Below, in pieces: positions 9,090 to 18,583 of a DNA stretch of 64,000 nucleotides. A program made the translations under genes and the position numbers. The notes under the pieces were generated by a model. The model was not told the DNA's origin. It made no database searches and saw only the letters and a program-made list of their open reading frames with translations. Positions within the stretch are counted from its first letter, which is position 1, and every line of letters begins with the position of its first letter. Source of the stretch: Rhodococcus sp. HNM0569 (GTDB lineage Bacteria; Actinomycetota; Actinomycetes; Mycobacteriales; Mycobacteriaceae). The stretch lies in NCBI RefSeq assembly GCF_012726205.1, contig NZ_JAASAE010000003.1:186001-250000 (forward strand). The letters are read 5' to 3'.

Positions 9090-9686
9090 ATGACCGACTA
9101 CCCCGAAGCGGCACGAGATCCGATCGTGTGTCTGCACGACCGGCCGGGCGCCGCCCACTGGTATGCCGACCAGATCGACGCGCTCGGTGCGCGGGTCGTC
9201 GAGACCGCTGATGTTCTCGACGCGCGCGACGGCGCGTCGGTCGACCGGTGGGTCGCCGCCGCGGCTCGGGACATCGAAGCGGACGCCCCGGCGCACGTAC
9301 TCGCAACGGCGACGGCTGCCTACGCGGCGATCGTGCTCGCGTCGCGCCATCCGCATCTCGTCCGCAGCCTGCTGCTCGGCGATCCGCAGATCCCGCACGA
9401 CGACGCGGAGTACCGTCAGTTGCTCGCGTCGGTCCACGCTCCCACCCTGGTGATCGCGTCCGCACCGGATCAGGTGAGCGAGGCTGCCGAGGAGTCGAGA
9501 CTTGCTGTGCCGCAGGGGATCGCAGGCGGTATCGACAACGGTGTCTTCGTGGTCATCGACGGCTGCGATGTCCCGGCCCACCGCGAACGCGGCAGTTCGT
9601 TCCACGAGTGGGTCACCTCGTTCACCATCATCGCCGAGGGCCTCGGAGCCCTCGGACAGCGCCGACAGGAGGAAGCGCATGTCTGA
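9090..9686 (+). CDS. Degenerate alpha/beta-hydrolase-fold protein lacking the nucleophile elbow
   Basis: This is a 198-residue protein with traces of an alpha/beta hydrolase: 'PIVCLHDRPGAAHWYADQID' at the start and 'SRHPHLVRSLLLGDP' and 'APTLVIASAPD' in the positions expected for strands 6 and 7. The segment that should hold the G-x-S-x-G nucleophile reads 'LATATAAYAAIV', with no serine, aspartate or cysteine, and the expected catalytic histidine is not evident. Length is also short for the fold. It appears to be a catalytically dead or repurposed hydrolase. It ends 8 nt inside the next gene. Confidence 0.6.
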   Translation: MTDYPEAARDPIVCLHDRPGAAHWYADQIDALGARVVETADVLDARDGASVDRWVAAAARDIEADAPAHVLATATAAYAAIVLASRHPHLVRSLLLGDPQIPHDDAEYRQLLASVHAPTLVIASAPDQVSEAAEESRLAVPQGIAGGIDNGVFVVIDGCDVPAHRERGSSFHEWVTSFTIIAEGLGALGQRRQEEAHV

Positions 9687-9900
9687 CGTCCAGTATCTCG
9701 AGGCCCACCAGACCCACCCCGAGCCGTTCAGCCCGTACGAGGAGAAGCTGTCCGGCTCGATCATGGAGGTCTTCGAACAGGGGGTCCGCGATCTACCGGG
9801 GCTCGTGTCCGGGCTCAACGATCTCGGACTGCACGCACCCGACGGCGGGGCGTGGACCGAGGACAACTTCCGTGCCGAGATGCGACGACTGGGAGAGTGA
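9679..9900 (+). CDS. Small conserved protein with a recombinase-like helix-turn-helix
   Basis: The 73-residue protein overlaps the previous gene by 8 nt, follows an AGGAGG-like site and is followed 1 nt later by the Rieske gene, so it is clearly part of the operon. Its C-terminal half, 'LHAPDGGAWTEDNFRAEMRRLG', resembles the small HTH found at the end of serine recombinases ('G..W....v...L'), and similar short proteins sit next to aromatic oxygenase genes in other bacteria, as far as I recall. It lacks a recombinase catalytic domain. A role as an oxygenase accessory or small regulator is possible; nothing proves DNA binding. Confidence 0.6.
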   Translation: MSDVQYLEAHQTHPEPFSPYEEKLSGSIMEVFEQGVRDLPGLVSGLNDLGLHAPDGGAWTEDNFRAEMRRLGE

Positions 9901-9901
9901 C

Positions 9902-10999
9902 ATGACCACAACCGATCAGCCCACCACGGCGCGCGTCGCGGCGGCGACGGGCGGTTCACGCACGCGCGCGGTCGGCGTCCGCCGGGATCTGAGCGCCGAC
10001 GACATCGCCGCCAGCGGCCTGCGCGACCGCTGGTACCCGATCCTGCCGTCGCGCATGGTGCGCAGCGGCGAGATGAAGAAAGTCACGCGGCTCGGTGTCG
10101 ACTGGGTGCTCTTCCGTGACGCCCGGGGCACCGTGCGCATGCTCGAAGACCGCTGCCCGCATCGCAGTGCGCCGCTGTCGGTGGGTCAGCATCTCGGCGA
10201 TCGTGTCGCCTGCAAGTACCACGGCGTACAGGTCGACGGCACCGGAACCGTCGTGTCGGTCCCCGGTATGCCGGGGTGTGCGCTCGAGGGCAAGCAGGCC
10301 ACGGTGTCGCTCGAGGTCGCCGAAGCGGCGGACACGATCTTCGCTTTCGTGCCCCTGACGGCGGACTCGCAACCGACGCCGTTCGTCCTCCCGGACCGGC
10401 TGAGCGACCCCGAGGTGTCGTGGTTCCCGAACTATGCGGAATGGGCAGGCCCGTGGCGGTTCTACATGGACAACGTGCTCGACCCGATGCACGGCGCCTT
10501 CCTGCACCGCAACTCGCATTCGATGTTCGGCGGCGACACGTCGGCCAGGTTCCGTATCCGTGAGACCGACCGGGGCTTCTTCTTCGAGAAGACCGACCAA
10601 CGCGGCGTCAACTTCGACTGGGTCGAGTACGTGCGCGGGTCGATGGACTACGTCGACCTCGAAATTCCGTATGCCCGCAATGCCGGCCCGGGAGGGGTTT
10701 TCGGCATCGTCGGGATGTCGACGCCGGTCGACGCGGACAATTCCGCGATCTTCCACTGGCGTACGCGCCGCGTACAGGGCTGGGAGCGTGAGGTGTGGCG
10801 CTTCCTGTACCGCACCCGACTCGAACAGAAGCACTGGGAGGTACTCGAACAGGACCGGGAGGTGCTCGAGGCGCTCGCAGCCGACGCGGACGTCGAGGAA
10901 CACCTGTACCAGCACGACCTCGGGGTCTCGCGGATCCGGCGTATCTACCGTGCCGACGCCAAGCAGCAGGCTGCGGTTCTGGCGGGCGATCGGGTATGA
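9902..10999 (+). CDS. Rieske non-heme iron oxygenase, alpha-subunit-only type
   Basis: This 365-residue oxygenase has a Rieske 2Fe-2S site with Cys85, His87, Cys104 and His107. Its mononuclear iron site has Asp194, His197 and His202 in 'LDPMHGAFLH'. Its length and the absence of a beta-subunit gene fit the phthalate/vanillate-type (alpha-only) group, which pairs with the reductase type encoded at 3021. It would hydroxylate or dihydroxylate an aromatic ring or remove an O- or N-alkyl group. It sits near the end of the operon, immediately after the 73-residue HTH-like protein and overlapping the next gene by 3 nt. Substrate not determinable from sequence. Confidence 0.9.
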   Translation: MTTTDQPTTARVAAATGGSRTRAVGVRRDLSADDIAASGLRDRWYPILPSRMVRSGEMKKVTRLGVDWVLFRDARGTVRMLEDRCPHRSAPLSVGQHLGDRVACKYHGVQVDGTGTVVSVPGMPGCALEGKQATVSLEVAEAADTIFAFVPLTADSQPTPFVLPDRLSDPEVSWFPNYAEWAGPWRFYMDNVLDPMHGAFLHRNSHSMFGGDTSARFRIRETDRGFFFEKTDQRGVNFDWVEYVRGSMDYVDLEIPYARNAGPGGVFGIVGMSTPVDADNSAIFHWRTRRVQGWEREVWRFLYRTRLEQKHWEVLEQDREVLEALAADADVEEHLYQHDLGVSRIRRIYRADAKQQAAVLAGDRV

Positions 11000-11343
11000 G
11001 CGGTGACCCCGACACGATGCTGTTGACGGTGTTCCTGCGCCACGACCAGTCGCAGAACATGGAGCAGTTGCAGGGAAAGCTCGACGACGCCGACTGGTGG
11101 CACGGCTTTCCGCCCGAAGGGTGTGAGGTCGTGTCGTGGGTGGTCGCGATGGGCGTCGGCCAGATCGTGACGCTGCGTGTGCCGGTCGCGAAGCTCGCTG
11201 CGGTGAACGTCGAACTCGAACGCCGCGCGTGGGGCGTGTTCACCACCGAGTTCTATCCGACCTACGACTTCGTGCCGGTCCGCGAGCGCCTCACACGCGA
11301 GTCGGACGCCCGTCGCGCCGCGGTGCGTGAGGCAGTGTCGTGA
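10996..11343 (+). CDS. Conserved hypothetical protein next to Rieske oxygenase
   Basis: A 115-residue protein that overlaps the Rieske stop by 4 nt and the next RidA start by 4 nt. It begins 'MLLTVFLRHDQSQN' and contains 'GFPPEGCEVVSWVVAMGVGQIVTL' and 'FTTEFYPTYDF'. The alternating strand/helix pattern suggests a ferredoxin-like (dimeric alpha/beta barrel) fold. I have a faint recollection of similar unassigned proteins beside aromatic oxygenases, possibly the IacB type of indole-acetate clusters, but cannot confirm it. No catalytic motif is visible. Confidence 0.6.
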   Translation: MSGDPDTMLLTVFLRHDQSQNMEQLQGKLDDADWWHGFPPEGCEVVSWVVAMGVGQIVTLRVPVAKLAAVNVELERRAWGVFTTEFYPTYDFVPVRERLTRESDARRAAVREAVS

Positions 11344-11735
11344 CGCGTGTTTCGGCCGACACGGTGCCCGAGCCACCACGTCCGGGCATGTTCAGCAACG
11401 CCCGGGTCGTCGGCGACCGCTTCTTCGTGTCCGGCATGCACGCGGGGACCGCCGACGGCGTGGTCGGTGGCGACGACGTGTACCTGCAGGCGGCGGAGGC
11501 TTTTCGCCGGGTGCGTGAGCTGACCGAGGCATGCGGTGCGAAGGTCGACGACATCCTCGTCCTTCGGGTGTACCTCGTCGACATCGCCGACAAGGCCCTC
11601 GTCGGCAAGGCCCGCGGAGAGGTCTTCACCGGCGATTTCCCGTGCTCGACACTCGTGCAGGTCGGTGCCCTCGTCGAACCGGGCCTCCGGGTCGAGATCG
11701 AAGCCGAAGGCATTGTCGGCGCCACCCCCTCGTGA
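11340..11735 (+). CDS. Second RidA/YjgF family protein, arginine-lacking
   Basis: This 131-residue RidA-family protein starts at a GTG that overlaps the previous stop. The C-terminal strand 'STLVQVGALVEPGLRVEIEAEGIV' is diagnostic. Aligned with the first RidA of this operon ('PARSFVQVAAL'), the equivalent stretch here is 'PCSTLVQVGAL', so the carboxylate-binding arginine is replaced by serine. Such members do not have the classical imine deaminase activity and may act on other substrates. It is the last gene of the operon; a minus-strand gene converges on it 32 nt away. Confidence 0.8.
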   Translation: MTRVSADTVPEPPRPGMFSNARVVGDRFFVSGMHAGTADGVVGGDDVYLQAAEAFRRVRELTEACGAKVDDILVLRVYLVDIADKALVGKARGEVFTGDFPCSTLVQVGALVEPGLRVEIEAEGIVGATPS

Positions 11736-11767
11736 GCACTTGACGAGTCTCCGCACGCCGAAATCGC

Positions 11768-12688
11768 TCACAGCGTCTGATCGGCACCTGACGCCATGGC
11801 CGCGAATCCCTCTCGGACACTGGGGTATCGCGGCGACCATCCGGTTGCGTCTTTCAACTGCCTGTTCGACACGCGCTGAGACCGGGTGAGGGTCGCGGTG
11901 CGGTCGCCGAGCAGCAGGGCGGCACGGCCGGGGCCCGTGGCCCACGGCGTCGCGCCCACGGCGCGGGCGACCGCGCCGGTGTACGCGCGTTTGGACATCG
12001 GTTCGTCGTCGCCGACGTTGTAGACGCCGGCCGGGGCGCCGAGCGCGGCCACGACGGCAGTCGCGGCGTCGCGGAGGTGGATCGACGACTGGAAGGCATC
12101 GGGGCAGCCCGCCCGGTAACCGAGATGGTGGCGCGCGAGCGCGACGAACTGTTCGCTGTGCGCGGCACCGTTGCCGTAGAACATCGCGAATCTCAGGACG
12201 ACCCCACGCCCGCCGGACTCGGTGAATCGCGCCGAGTTCGCTTCTGCGGCGTGGACACCCGACGCCACGGGAAAGTGATCGACCGGCCAATCCTCGGTCA
12301 GCCAGCGGTCGCCGCCGTCGCGGTACATCATCGCGATCGACTCCTGCAACACGGTGCCGACTCCCGCGCGTTGCGCCGAGTCGGTCACTGCGGCAGAGCC
12401 TTCCGTGCGGATGCGCTGACACCGTTCCCACGCCGACGTCCGTACGAACGACAGCGTCGACGGCAGCGCTGTCGCCAGATTGACGACGGCGTCGCACCTG
12501 CGAAATGCCTGCGTCAACTCGTCGCGGTCGAACAGCGACACGCGCACCGGATTCGCACCGTACGACGCGAGGAGCCGGGCCTTGTCGTCGCGGCGAGCGA
12601 GTGCATCGACGTCATGGCCGGCGGCGATCAGCGCGGGTACCGCGTAGTTGCCGATCGCCCCGGTGCCTCCGGTCACGAAAATGCGCAT
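11768..12688 (-). CDS. NAD(P)-dependent epimerase/dehydratase family protein
   Basis: This is an extended-SDR protein of 306 residues that begins 'MRIFVTGGTGAIGNY', a clear GxxGxxG dinucleotide-binding motif. In the catalytic region the usual YxxxK is replaced by sequence around 'HAAEANSARFT', so no canonical tyrosine-lysine pair is evident and it may be an NmrA-like or atypical member. It follows the HTH gene by 18 nt on the same strand and could be cotranscribed with it. Function unknown. Confidence 0.75.
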   Translation of the reverse strand: MRIFVTGGTGAIGNYAVPALIAAGHDVDALARRDDKARLLASYGANPVRVSLFDRDELTQAFRRCDAVVNLATALPSTLSFVRTSAWERCQRIRTEGSAAVTDSAQRAGVGTVLQESIAMMYRDGGDRWLTEDWPVDHFPVASGVHAAEANSARFTESGGRGVVLRFAMFYGNGAAHSEQFVALARHHLGYRAGCPDAFQSSIHLRDAATAVVAALGAPAGVYNVGDDEPMSKRAYTGAVARAVGATPWATGPGRAALLLGDRTATLTRSQRVSNRQLKDATGWSPRYPSVREGFAAMASGADQTL

Positions 12689-12706
12689 GCCGTAGCCTCT
12701 TTCGCA

Positions 12707-13141
12707 TCAATCCCTGTCGGATCCGCGCACTCGGGTGACGAGGCGCTCGTACCGCTGCCGCGCTGCCTGTGGGCTTCCGAGCCCGAGGCCGAAGGCAATG
12801 TGCTGCCAGGTCATTCCGCGAGCGCGGGCGGACTCGAGGAAGACGGCTTCGAGTTGGTCGGTCTCGGCGCGCATCTTCGGGACCAGTGTGAGCGCCGCGG
12901 TGACGTCGTCGTCGTCGACATCGGGCTCGGCGTCGTCGAGCGGGATCGAACCGGCAGTGAGGCCCGCGACGAGCCGCACGGCGGTTGCGGGATCGAGAAC
13001 CTCGGGATGTGTCGCGCGGGCACGTTGGGCAGCAGTGGCGCCATGACGTTCGGCGATGCGGAACAGTCCGGTGTACTCGCGCTCGGCACGCGCACCGCTC
13101 GCGTCGGGGGGTGTGAGGGTATGGGGATCGTCGGTGCTCAT
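12707..13141 (-). CDS. Small DNA-binding HTH protein
   Basis: This 144-residue protein has a C-terminal helix-turn-helix, 'GMTWQHIAFGLGLGSPQAA' followed by 'RQRYERL', of the type found in actinobacterial proteins annotated only as DNA-binding. The N-terminal part is Asp-rich and probably helical ('PDVDDDDVTAAL'). Its start lies 20 nt from a large AT-rich inverted repeat (13161-13187) that contains a TTGACA on its own strand, which suggests autoregulation. It precedes the epimerase-like gene and may control it. Targets are unknown. Confidence 0.65.
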   Translation of the reverse strand: MSTDDPHTLTPPDASGARAEREYTGLFRIAERHGATAAQRARATHPEVLDPATAVRLVAGLTAGSIPLDDAEPDVDDDDVTAALTLVPKMRAETDQLEAVFLESARARGMTWQHIAFGLGLGSPQAARQRYERLVTRVRGSDRD

Positions 13142-13160
13142 GAAGCCCACGATCCGTGAT

Positions 13161-13187
13161 GAACGAAATATTGTCAACATTTTGTTC
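13161..13187 (-). promoter_or_regulatory. AT-rich inverted repeat, putative operator/promoter of the HTH gene
   Basis: A 13-bp arm (GAACGAAATATTG) and its imperfect complement (CAACATTTTGTTC, 11 of 13 pairs) flank a single base. On the minus strand the right arm contains TTGACA, a consensus -35 hexamer, so a protein bound here would cover the promoter. The site is far more AT-rich than its surroundings and sits 20 nt upstream of the HTH gene start. Confidence 0.55.
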
Positions 13188-13206
13188 AAATCCGCGTCGG
13201 CCGTGA

Positions 13207-13869
13207 CTACGCGGGGGAGCGGACCACCAACACCGTCCCGGGAAACTCCGGCGCGAGCTCGCGTCGACTGTGCTTCACCGCCGCGGTGCCGTAGCCCTTC
13301 TTGCGCGACGACGGCTCGATCCAGATCGCCACGTCGACCTCGCGACCCTCGAGCTCGCCGAACACCATGCCCACTGTGGTGCCGGCCTCGGTGTCTTCCG
13401 CGACGAACCACGCCGCCGACTCGTCGTCGATGCGTTCGAGGCCGCCGCGACGCTCGCGGTCGACCGCATCGGCGTCCCATTCGGCGTGTTGCTCGCCGCA
13501 ACGACGGGCGAACAGCGCGGCGTCGTCGGACGAGTCGGCGAACGGGCGGAGTCGGAAGTGGCGCCCGGTGCTGGCCGGCCGCTCGCGGGACGTCCACGAC
13601 AGCGACGCGTCGAGGTTGTCGAGTTCGGCCTGGGTGCGCCGGCGCTCGGCCTTGGTGAGCCGTTCGAAGGTGAGACCGAGGACGGCCGCCGCATTGTCCT
13701 GCGTCGTGTCGAGAAGCTCGGCGACGGACGCGAGCGCGGCCGACCGGTCGGCGCTGTCGACGATCGCGTCGAGCACCTCGTGGCGGCGTTCGAGGGCGCG
13801 GACGAGCGCGGCCGTGAGCTCGCGGCGATCCTGGATGCGGTCCTGTGCGGTGGAATCCGGCGCGGTCAT
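13207..13869 (-). CDS. GNAT acetyltransferase with an N-terminal GyrA-like helical segment
   Basis: The 220-residue protein is bipartite. Residues ~10-85 ('DRRELTAALVRALERRHEVL' through 'VLGLTFERLTKAERRR') resemble the helical tower segment of DNA gyrase A/ParC, with the 'A..VL...F.RLT..E' pattern. Residues ~95-220 are a GNAT domain: 'RHFRLRPFADSSDDA', 'GMVFGELEGREVDVAIWI' and the acetyl-CoA-binding turn 'RKKGYGTAAV'. The start is the ATG at 13869, preceded by AAGGGA. The substrate is unknown. I would expect a small molecule or protein amine as acceptor. Confidence 0.65.
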   Translation of the reverse strand: MTAPDSTAQDRIQDRRELTAALVRALERRHEVLDAIVDSADRSAALASVAELLDTTQDNAAAVLGLTFERLTKAERRRTQAELDNLDASLSWTSRERPASTGRHFRLRPFADSSDDAALFARRCGEQHAEWDADAVDRERRGGLERIDDESAAWFVAEDTEAGTTVGMVFGELEGREVDVAIWIEPSSRKKGYGTAAVKHSRRELAPEFPGTVLVVRSPA

Positions 13870-13951
13870 CGGAGGTCCCTTCGTCGGCGGATGCTGGCAC
13901 CATCGTGGCCACGAGTCGCCGCCCGGCACAACCGCTACCGGCGAGTAGGGC

Positions 13952-14443
13952 TCAGCGTGGCGTGCACACCACGATGGGGATCTCGCGTTCGGTCCACGCC
14001 TGGTAGGACTCGAAATCGGGATACATCGCGACGAGCTTCGGCCACAGCCGGGCACGCTCCGCCGCGTCCGCGACATGTGTGCGCATGTCGCGGACGCGGG
14101 AGCGGATCTGCACCGTCACATCGGGGTCGGCCTCCGTGTTGAGAAACCACAGAGGGTGCTTCGGTGCACCGCCCTTGGAAGCGACGAGCACCACGTCGTC
14201 GCCGTCCTCGAGGAACAGCAAGGGGGTGATCCGCTCGGTCCCGGTCTTGCGACCGGTGGTCGTGAGCAGGCAGACCGGGATGCCCCACGGAAACGCGCTG
14301 CCGACGCGCCACTTGCCGCCGATGCGCCCGCCCGTCCTGCGGTAGAGCGTGACATTGCCGCGCGACATCCATTTCATGATGCGATCGACCCACGGGGAGC
14401 CGAGTCCCCGTGGCCCGGCCCCGGTCAGCCCCGATTCCGGCAC
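13952..14443 (-). CDS. Deazaflavin-dependent nitroreductase-family (DUF385) protein
   Basis: This 163-residue protein has the split-barrel signature of Ddn-like actinobacterial proteins: 'WGIPVCLLTTTGRKTG', 'RITPLLFLEDGDDVVLVASKGG' and 'PLWFLNTEADP'. Family members bind F420 or FMN and reduce quinones, enones or nitro compounds. The GTG start at 14443 is only 2 nt after the thiolase stop, with GAGAGG upstream, so it is probably the second gene of the KstR-controlled fadA5 transcript. That position makes a sterol-related redox step plausible but unproven. Confidence 0.8.
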   Translation of the reverse strand: MPESGLTGAGPRGLGSPWVDRIMKWMSRGNVTLYRRTGGRIGGKWRVGSAFPWGIPVCLLTTTGRKTGTERITPLLFLEDGDDVVLVASKGGAPKHPLWFLNTEADPDVTVQIRSRVRDMRTHVADAAERARLWPKLVAMYPDFESYQAWTEREIPIVVCTPR

Positions 14444-14445
14444 GG

Positions 14446-17045
<2,600 letters not shown>

Positions 17046-17056
17046 CCTTCCGTGAC

Positions 17057-17098
17057 ACGACGTCCGCCCCGGTTCCTCGGAACCGGGGCGGACGTCGT
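17057..17098 (+). terminator. Strong hairpin after cyp125
   Basis: A perfect 20-bp GC-rich stem with a 2-nt apex starts 12 nt after the cyp125 stop. There is no T-tract. It lies between cyp125 and a gene converging from the right, so it may serve both strands. Confidence 0.75.
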
Positions 17099-17147
17099 AT
17101 CGGGCAAGCAGCTGTGGCGCATCGAGGGACTGTGACGAGGCGAAGCC

Positions 17148-17834
17148 TCAGGCCGTGGTGCGCCGATACTCCTGGTGTCCGCCCCGGTCGCGTACCACGA
17201 TGCCCTTCCGGCCGAGGCTCCGGTGGAGGGTGAGCGCCTCGTGTGAGTCCGTGTCGGGCAGGGCGTCGCGTCGTCTTCGGAGCAGCGCGTGCACCTCGTC
17301 GCCCAGATCCGGGTGACCGTCGACCCAGCGGGTGAACTCGCCTTCGTGCGGGTCGTGGTTCCGCCAGGGGTATCCGTGTGTCACGAAGGCGTCGACCACG
17401 GTTCGTGCTCTCAGGTCGCCGGCATCGCGCCGCGCCAGCTCGTGGCCGGCCTCGTCGGTGAGGACGAGGTCCTTCCCGTCGCGGAACGCCGTACCGATCC
17501 GCGCCTTCGGGACGTAGAGCTCTCTGCCGTTCTGCTCGAGCACGATTCCGTCGGGGTCGACTGTGAGAGTGAGAGTCTCGGACGACATCGCGAGCGCCAG
17601 CAGTATGCCGGCGACCATGCCGACGACGGTGAGTATCGGCACCGACCATGTGAGGTCGAGCTCCGAGAGGATCTCGAGCGGGCCGGGCACATCGGGCAGG
17701 GTGTCGACTGCCCACCGTGAGGCTGCGGGTGCAACGAAACCGAGCCCGGCCCCGAATGCTGTGCACGCCAGTGCGATCGAAGTCGGTAGCAAAGGGTTGA
17801 GCGCCACCCGGGTCACCTCGTCACACCTCGTCAC
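17148..17834 (-). CDS. YqeB-like membrane protein
   Basis: This 228-residue protein has two predicted membrane segments near the N-terminus ('LLPTSIALACTAFGAGLGFV' and 'VPILTVVGMVAGILLAL') followed by a soluble part with 'LTVDPDGIVLEQNG' and 'YPWRNHDPHEGEF'. The pattern fits the poorly studied YqeB family of Gram-positive bacteria. GTG 17834 overlaps the TetR stop by 4 nt and has GGAAGGAG upstream, so it is coexpressed with the regulator. The TetR protein may therefore control it. Its function is unknown. Confidence 0.65.
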   Translation of the reverse strand: MTRCDEVTRVALNPLLPTSIALACTAFGAGLGFVAPAASRWAVDTLPDVPGPLEILSELDLTWSVPILTVVGMVAGILLALAMSSETLTLTVDPDGIVLEQNGRELYVPKARIGTAFRDGKDLVLTDEAGHELARRDAGDLRARTVVDAFVTHGYPWRNHDPHEGEFTRWVDGHPDLGDEVHALLRRRRDALPDTDSHEALTLHRSLGRKGIVVRDRGGHQEYRRTTA

Positions 17835-18433
17835 GACGTCTCCTTCCGATGGCCGGTCAGGTAGCGCAAGACGATGGTGCGCACGGTATCGGTCGGTGAC
17901 ATCGCCTTCGGATTGTCGGCGTAGAGGAACGCGGCGTCGGTGATTGCCCGGATCCACGCCGCTGTCGAGGCCGGGTCGAGCGCCGGGTCGATCTCCCCTC
18001 GGGCGCGTTCGAGCAGGTGAAGTAGGCCTTCCTCGACGGTGTGTTCGTCTTCTTCGAGAATCGCGGCGAGCCGCGGATCGTGGCCGACCTGCCGGATGAC
18101 CTCGACGACGAGTCCGGCAGCGGCCGGATCCTGGGCGGGTTCGACGAGTTCGCCCACGACGGCGAGGATCGCGGCGAGGGGATCGGGGTCGTCGCGGTGG
18201 CGATCGATCATCGCGCGTGTCTCGGGCAGGTCGTTTTCGAAGATCGCCCGGAAGAGGCCGCGCTTGTCGCCGAAGTAGTGGAAGACGGTTCCGCTGCTGA
18301 CTCCCGCGGCCTTCGCGACCGCAGTGACGGGCACCGCGTCGTAGCCGTGTTCGGCGAACAGGGTGGCGGCGGCGCCGACGATCGTAGTGCGGCGCAGCGC
18401 GTGGAGTTCGGGGTCGACCGTGCGTGCCATCAT
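17831..18433 (-). CDS. TetR-family transcriptional regulator
   Basis: This is a 200-residue TetR protein with the N-terminal HTH 'VTAVAKAAGVSSGTVFHYFGDKRGLFRAI' pattern (about residues 30-60, split here by residue position) and a helical ligand domain. It is not KstR by sequence that I can recognise. The two adjacent ATG codons at 18433 and 18430 are both possible starts. An imperfect palindrome upstream is a likely autoregulatory site. It is cotranscribed with the YqeB-like gene and lies between sterol genes, but nothing ties it to sterols. Confidence 0.85.
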   Translation of the reverse strand: MMARTVDPELHALRRTTIVGAAATLFAEHGYDAVPVTAVAKAAGVSSGTVFHYFGDKRGLFRAIFENDLPETRAMIDRHRDDPDPLAAILAVVGELVEPAQDPAAAGLVVEVIRQVGHDPRLAAILEEDEHTVEEGLLHLLERARGEIDPALDPASTAAWIRAITDAAFLYADNPKAMSPTDTVRTIVLRYLTGHRKETS

Positions 18434-18448
18434 GACATCAGCATAATA

Positions 18449-18470
18449 ATTAATCGACGGATCAGTCAAT
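18449..18470. promoter_or_regulatory. Imperfect palindrome, putative TetR operator
   Basis: The half sites ATTAATCGA and TCAGTCAAT form an imperfect inverted repeat (ATTxAxxGA ... TCxxTxAAT) in an AT-rich stretch 16 nt upstream of the TetR start, the usual location of an autoregulatory operator. Confidence 0.45.
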
Positions 18471-18496
18471 GAATAGAAATCCGCACCGCTACGCGA

Positions 18497-18562
18497 CAGG
18501 GGACGGCCGCGGCGAAAGGAGAGGCGCACCCCTGCTCTCCTCCTACCGCGAGCCGTCCCCTG
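18497..18562 (-). terminator. Composite hairpin ending the SnoaL-LLM-ltp operon
   Basis: Outer arms CAGGGGACGGC (18497-18507) and GCCGTCCCCTG (18552-18562) enclose an inner stem GGAGAG/CTCTCC (18518-18523 and 18535-18540). The structure begins 21 nt beyond the stop of the last minus-strand gene of the operon and precedes the TetR promoter region. Confidence 0.65.
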
Positions 18563-18583
18563 CGACGCTCTTTCCGTGCTGGT

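Noticed and set aside
13207-14076. Longer 289-residue reading of the GNAT gene.
   Set aside because: The extra 69 residues are antisense-like, Arg/Ser/Pro-rich and overlap the nitroreductase-family gene. The ATG at 13869 has an upstream AAGGGA and begins the recognisable protein.
17831-18433. The TetR protein considered as KstR.
   Set aside because: Its sequence does not resemble what I recall of KstR, it has no KstR-type operator upstream, and it is paired with a YqeB-like gene. KstR is probably encoded elsewhere.
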